From Zymomonas sp. (GTDB taxonomy: Bacteria; Pseudomonadota; Alphaproteobacteria; Sphingomonadales; Sphingomonadaceae), in assembly GCA_027489105.1 (NCBI GenBank), contig JAIYAJ010000066.1:1-9358 (forward strand): 9,358 nucleotides of DNA, written 5' to 3'. The notes beneath the pieces were generated by a model. It was not told where the DNA came from, made no database searches, and saw only the letters and a list, made by a program, of their open reading frames with translations. The translations under genes were made by a program, and so were the position numbers. Below, piece after piece: positions 6,175 through 9,358 of the stretch; position 1 is the first letter of the stretch; each line of letters begins with the position of its first letter.

Positions 6175-7581
6175 TCAGGTCGTCTGGCGCGTTAGAACGG
6201 ACGGCAAAGCGAGTGCCGCTTCGAGTTGTTTGGCGACCTGCAGCAGATGTCGGTCAGAATGCCATCGACCTACGAGTTGCAATCCGATGGGCAACCTGGT
6301 CTGGCTGTATCCGCAGGGCATGGACAAAGCCGGGTGCCCAGTCAGGTTGAATGGGTAGGTGAATGGGTACCAGGCGCCCCGCACGGTGCCCTCATTGTGG
6401 CCGTCGATCATGATATCGCCGGTCAGGTCCAGATCTATTGGCAGCGGGGGAGCGCTCGTGGTGGGCGAGACGATGACGTCGTTGCTATCGAAAATCTGCT
6501 CGATCGCGCGAAAGAGTGTCGTACGCGCGTAAAGCGCATGCGCCATCTCCACGGCGCTGTAGCGGCTGCCCAGCGTGATTTCGTCCAGCAGCGTCGTCGA
6601 CAACCTGTCGCGGAATTCCTCGACATAGCGCCCGACACGGGCGGCCAAGCCGATACGCAAGATGGTATTGAAAGTGTCCTCGTAACTCTTCAGATCGATG
6701 TCGATCTCCTCCACGATCGCACCGGCCGAGCGCATGAGATCGACGGCTGCCAAGGTGGAGGCAGCTGTCTCGCGCGCGACCCTCGCGCCGCCGGTCGCGA
6801 TCCAGGCGATCCGCAGCCCCTTAAAACCACTGAAGGGGGCCACCTCGGATGGCGCGACCTGGCCATATGGGTCGCGCCTGTCCGGACCCGCTATGGCGTC
6901 GAACAACAACGCAGCGTCCGAGACGGAACGCGTCATCGGCCCAACAAAGGAATTCGCTCCGAACATATCAGGCAGTTGGAGGTGCGGGATCGCCCCGAGC
7001 GTCGCCTTCAGCCCGACGAGCCCGCAACAGGCGGCGGGAATCCGGATCGAGCCTCCGCCGTCGCTGCCGAGGGCAAGTTGGCCCATGCCGGAGGCGACGG
7101 CAGCGGCGGCCCCACAGCTCGAAGCGCCCGGCGTAACCGTAGGATCGAGCGGATTCAATGTCCGGCCTGAAATCGGAGCGACGGGATATTGGCCATGGCC
7201 GAACTCGGGAGACGTCGTCTTGCCTATGACGATCGCACCCGCGGCTTTCGCGCGAGCGACGGACACGCCGTCGGTTTTCGGAACGTTATGTTCGAAGATG
7301 TAGCTGCCCATCGAGGTGCGCAGTCCAGCCGTGTCGATCAGGTCCTTGACGGACAACGGCACCCCGAACAACGGCGGCAGCTCCGTGCCCTCGAGGAGCT
7401 TCTTCTCCGCATGGCGCGCCTGCTCCAGTGCCTGGTCGGCCGCCACCGTCACAAACGCATTGACTTCGGGTCGCGCTTCGATCCGATCCAAGGCCGCCTG
7501 GACCGCCTCGACGGGTGATATCGTCTTAGCTGCGATCGCCTTAGCGAGGTCGACAGCGGTCAGTTCATAGATTGCGGACAT
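6175..7581 (-). CDS. Amidase-signature family hydrolase
   Basis: This encodes a 468-residue cytoplasmic hydrolase that cleaves a carboxamide to acid plus ammonia or amine. The Ser-cisSer-Lys triad is readable: Lys79 in SVKDL, Ser154 in the Gly/Ser-rich loop GASSCGA (152-158), and Ser178 in GSDGGGSIR (172-180). The Ser154-Ser178 spacing of 24 residues equals that in well-studied members such as FAAH. The loop is unusual: the family pattern is GGSSGGS, and here one Gly is Cys156. Length is typical of stand-alone bacterial amidases, and there is no sign that it is GatA (no gatB or gatC nearby). The ATG at 7581 has AAGGG 7 nt upstream, overlapping the stop of the preceding SDR gene (11-bp gap), so translation is probably coupled. 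Together with the NodB-like hydrolase upstream it may complete breakdown of a cyclic imide or ureide; the substrate is inferred only from context. Confidence 0.92.
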   Translation of the reverse strand: MSAIYELTAVDLAKAIAAKTISPVEAVQAALDRIEARPEVNAFVTVAADQALEQARHAEKKLLEGTELPPLFGVPLSVKDLIDTAGLRTSMGSYIFEHNVPKTDGVSVARAKAAGAIVIGKTTSPEFGHGQYPVAPISGRTLNPLDPTVTPGASSCGAAAAVASGMGQLALGSDGGGSIRIPAACCGLVGLKATLGAIPHLQLPDMFGANSFVGPMTRSVSDAALLFDAIAGPDRRDPYGQVAPSEVAPFSGFKGLRIAWIATGGARVARETAASTLAAVDLMRSAGAIVEEIDIDLKSYEDTFNTILRIGLAARVGRYVEEFRDRLSTTLLDEITLGSRYSAVEMAHALYARTTLFRAIEQIFDSNDVIVSPTTSAPPLPIDLDLTGDIMIDGHNEGTVRGAWYPFTYPFNLTGHPALSMPCGYSQTRLPIGLQLVGRWHSDRHLLQVAKQLEAALALPSVLTRQTT

Positions 7582-7592
7582 CTATTTTCCCT

Positions 7593-8333
7593 TCAAAGCA
7601 TCCAGCGACCGCCGTCGATGGAAATCGTTTGTCCCGTCAGGAAGCGGGCCTCGTCGCTTGCGAGGTAACAAATCAGTTCCGCGACATCGGCGGGCTCAGC
7701 GACGAAACCTGCGGGCGTCGAGGCGATTAGCTTCTTCAAGCTCGCAGGCGGAATCGCCTGGTGGGCCCGCGTACCGATTGCACCAGGGGCGACGGCGTTG
7801 ACGGTGACCCCGCGAGCCGCGAATTCCTGAGACAATGCTCGCGTCAAGCCGACGATAGCCATCTTCGCTGCGGCGTAGTCCGATAGGCCGGGCTCTCCGA
7901 CCAGTGCCGCATTACTCGACATGTTGATGATGCGACCGACGCCGCGTTCGAGCATCGCCGGAGCGACGGCCCGACAGGCGCGCATCGTCGAAATGAGGTT
8001 GATCTCCAGGACGAAGCGCCAGACTTCTTCGGAAGACTCGGCGAAGGGCTTCGAGCGCTCGCGCGCGCTCTGCCCGACATTGTTGAACAGAATGTCGATC
8101 GGACCGAACTGCTCTGCCACGTCAGCGAAAAACCGCTCGAAGGTTTCCTTGTGAAGGGCGTCGCCGGCCACTGCGAAAACCCGATCGCGGGCGCTGCCCA
8201 GATCCTCGAGAAGCGGTTCGCGGTCGAAGACCGCAACCTTGGCGCCGCGGTCGAGCATAGCCTTGACGGTGCCCAAACCGATGCCGTTGGCGCCGCCCGT
8301 TACGACTGCGATCTTGTCTTGCAGACTGCCCAT
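7593..8333 (-). CDS. Short-chain dehydrogenase/reductase (classical SDR)
   Basis: This encodes a 246-residue NAD(P)-dependent alcohol/ketone oxidoreductase of the classical SDR type. The cofactor motif is TGGANGIG (12-19), Asp37 at the end of beta strand 2 favours NAD(H), the NNVG motif is at 84-87, and the catalytic set is Ser140, Tyr153 and Lys157 (YAAAK), with the usual 13-residue Ser-Tyr spacing. PGAIGT (183-188) and a C-terminal ISIDGGR complete the FabG-like pattern. The frame extends open to 8522, but the added residues are not SDR-like and run through the upstream gene, so the ATG at 8333, 11 bp after that gene's stop, is chosen; only a weak GAAGAG precedes it. It probably oxidises a secondary alcohol of the pathway intermediate. 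The exact substrate cannot be read from an SDR sequence. Confidence 0.9.
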   Translation of the reverse strand: MGSLQDKIAVVTGGANGIGLGTVKAMLDRGAKVAVFDREPLLEDLGSARDRVFAVAGDALHKETFERFFADVAEQFGPIDILFNNVGQSARERSKPFAESSEEVWRFVLEINLISTMRACRAVAPAMLERGVGRIINMSSNAALVGEPGLSDYAAAKMAIVGLTRALSQEFAARGVTVNAVAPGAIGTRAHQAIPPASLKKLIASTPAGFVAEPADVAELICYLASDEARFLTGQTISIDGGRWML

Positions 8334-8344
8334 GCTCTTCACCG

Positions 8345-9109
8345 TCAATGCATGCTTCGTCCGCCATCGACCGGAAAAGCGGTTCCCGTGACGTAGCTGG
8401 ACTCGGTCGAACTCAAGAAAACGACGGCCTGCGCGATTTCCGATGGATCGGCGATGCGCTTCAACGGATAGCGCTGGCGGATGGATTCGATGATTGCTTC
8501 GGGAGCCGCCGCATTTTGCCAACTCATGCGCAGCATCTGGGTATCAACGGCCCCGGGGCAGACCGCATTGGCCCGAATTCCCGCATCGGCCCACTCCAGG
8601 GCAAGCGATTTGGTGTACATGATCAGGGCAGCCTTTGAGGCGCCATAGGCCGCCTTGTTAAGCAGCGGCACCAGTCCAACGCCCGAGGCGATGTTCACGA
8701 CCGTACCCGCGCCCGAGTCGCGTAGGTGCGGAAACGCCAGGCGGCACATTCTGGCGGTTCCCTTGACGTTGATGCCGAGGACAAGGTCCCAGTCTGCGTC
8801 CTCGACCTCCTGAACAGGTTTCTCGAAATCCGCCGCGGCACAGTTGACGATGCCGTCTAATCCGCCCATCGCGGAGACCGCATGATCAACGGCGGCAGCG
8901 CATCCGGCCGCATCTTTGAGGTCGGCGCCGGAGCGCGCCGCAAGCCGATCTGAGAGCGCGCGGCGAGCATCGTCGAGCGCTTCGCCCGACCGATCCATGA
9001 TCGCCACGCTCGCTCCTGCATCCAACATCAGCCGGGCGGAAGCCAGGCCAATACCGTTCGCGCCGCCGACCACCAGAATACGGCGGCCGGCCAAACGCCC
9101 CGCCGTCAC
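8345..9109 (-). CDS. Short-chain dehydrogenase/reductase (classical SDR), GTG start
   Basis: This encodes a 254-residue classical SDR with cofactor motif VGGANGIG (14-21), where the usual Thr is Val14. Asp39 suggests NAD(H) preference, NCAA (89-92) replaces the usual NNAG, and the catalytic set is Ser142, Tyr155 and Lys159 (YGASK). PGAVDT is at 185-190, with the usual C-terminal VDGG. The start is GTG at 9109, whose bases overlap the stop of the upstream deacetylase gene as GTGA; AGGTG lies 5 nt before it. Related in type to the SDR immediately downstream but clearly diverged, so the pair probably act on different steps rather than being a recent duplication. The reaction is inferred to be hydroxyl/keto interconversion on the same degradation route. 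Confidence 0.9.
   Translation of the reverse strand: MTAGRLAGRRILVVGGANGIGLASARLMLDAGASVAIMDRSGEALDDARRALSDRLAARSGADLKDAAGCAAAVDHAVSAMGGLDGIVNCAAADFEKPVQEVEDADWDLVLGINVKGTARMCRLAFPHLRDSGAGTVVNIASGVGLVPLLNKAAYGASKAALIMYTKSLALEWADAGIRANAVCPGAVDTQMLRMSWQNAAAPEAIIESIRQRYPLKRIADPSEIAQAVVFLSSTESSYVTGTAFPVDGGRSMH
9106..9109 (-). promoter_or_regulatory. GTGA stop/start overlap (translational coupling)
   Basis: On the minus strand the bases GTGA contain the GTG start of the SDR (9109-9107) and the TGA stop of the deacetylase (9108-9106). AGGTG at 9119-9115 serves as the ribosome site inside the upstream gene. This ties the deacetylase and SDR into one transcript. Confidence 0.75.
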
Positions 9110-9358
9110 GAATGCACCTGCGAGGTGCGAAACTCTTCAGCGATGATCTCGCACTGATCGGTGCGCACATTTGAGTGCGACAGGGCGTATTCGAGGAACT
9201 TGTCGAGAATTTTTGACGTGAAAGGCTGCCCGATGAATTCTGGATGCAGTGCCAGCACCATCATGCGCTGCTCGGCGTAGAGCACGTCGAAGTCCCACTT
9301 CCAAATTTCCAGAACCGTGCTCGGGGCAGCGATCGTCCTGCCGGGTAGCGCCTTCGAA
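9106..9358 (-). CDS. Polysaccharide deacetylase (NodB/allantoinase-like) family hydrolase, C-terminus only
   Basis: The last 83 codons and the stop of a gene whose start lies beyond the right edge; the first complete codon begins at 9357. The fragment contains W-x-W-D-F-D, then MMVLALHPEFIGQPF, then a helix ending KFLEYALSH, and a last strand with V-R-T-D-Q-C-E-I. The LHPxxIGxP motif followed by a short helix is the C-terminal signature of the PuuE/allantoinase-like branch of the NodB fold. That branch includes metal-dependent enzymes acting on cyclic amides and ureides as well as on N-acetyl sugars; the His is a conserved catalytic-site residue. The amidase in the same cluster favours a small-molecule cyclic amide or imide substrate over a polysaccharide (inference). 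It shares a 4-bp GTGA stop/start overlap with the next SDR gene. Confidence 0.82.
   Translation of the reverse strand, partial: SKALPGRTIAAPSTVLEIWKWDFDVLYAEQRMMVLALHPEFIGQPFTSKILDKFLEYALSHSNVRTDQCEIIAEEFRTSQVHS

Noticed and set aside
6226..7170. Plus-strand open frame of 314 codons opposite the amidase gene
   Set aside because: It is fully antisense to a clear amidase with intact catalytic motifs. Its translation is Arg/Gly/Asp-rich without any recognisable domain, as expected for a shadow frame in GC-rich DNA.
8334..8522. Upstream extension of the downstream SDR to a start at 8522
   Set aside because: The extra 63 residues are not SDR-like and overlap the coding region of the upstream SDR. 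The ATG at 8333 gives the normal family length and leaves an 11-bp gap.

Overview
The window is a GC-rich stretch of bacterial chromosome or large plasmid, packed with catabolic enzymes. Gene style (many short-chain dehydrogenases, AMP-forming acyl-CoA synthetase, amidase-signature hydrolase, NodB-type hydrolase) suits an alpha- or beta-proteobacterium with broad catabolic capacity, such as a rhizobial, Bradyrhizobium-like, sphingomonad or Bordetella-like lineage. That placement is inference. I see no tRNA, rRNA, CRISPR array, insertion sequence or phage gene.

Layout. Nine of ten genes lie on the minus strand and form two transcription units with one plus-strand regulator between them. Unit A (right to left, 9358 to 3815) enters at the right edge with the 3' end of a polysaccharide-deacetylase (NodB/allantoinase-like) gene. 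It continues with two short-chain dehydrogenases (SDRs), an amidase-signature hydrolase, and two tandem paralogous beta-decarboxylating dehydrogenases of the isocitrate/isopropylmalate family. The first four genes are packed tightly (one GTGA overlap, two 11-bp gaps); the two dehydrogenases follow after gaps of 73 and 91 bp. Unit B (2655 to beyond 1) encodes an AMP-forming acyl-CoA synthetase, a nitroreductase-family flavoprotein and the N-terminus of an HSD10-like SDR that runs off the left edge.

A TetR-family gene (3063-3707, plus strand) is divergent from unit B and convergent with unit A. The 407-bp region between tetR and the acyl-CoA synthetase holds a 24-bp imperfect palindrome. It lies exactly across the -35/-10 spacer and -10 box of a predicted minus-strand promoter and also covers the -10 of a predicted plus-strand promoter. 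This is the arrangement expected of a self-regulating TetR repressor of unit B.

Working idea (inference): hydrolysis of a cyclic imide, ureide or amide (NodB-like enzyme, then amidase), oxidation of hydroxyl groups (SDRs), oxidative decarboxylation of a malate-like hydroxyacid (tandem dehydrogenases), and CoA activation plus 3-hydroxyacyl-CoA oxidation (unit B). The substrate cannot be read from the sequence. The most unusual detail is that the two tandem dehydrogenases have each lost a different canonical residue: the active-site Tyr in one and the NAD-selecting Asp in the other.
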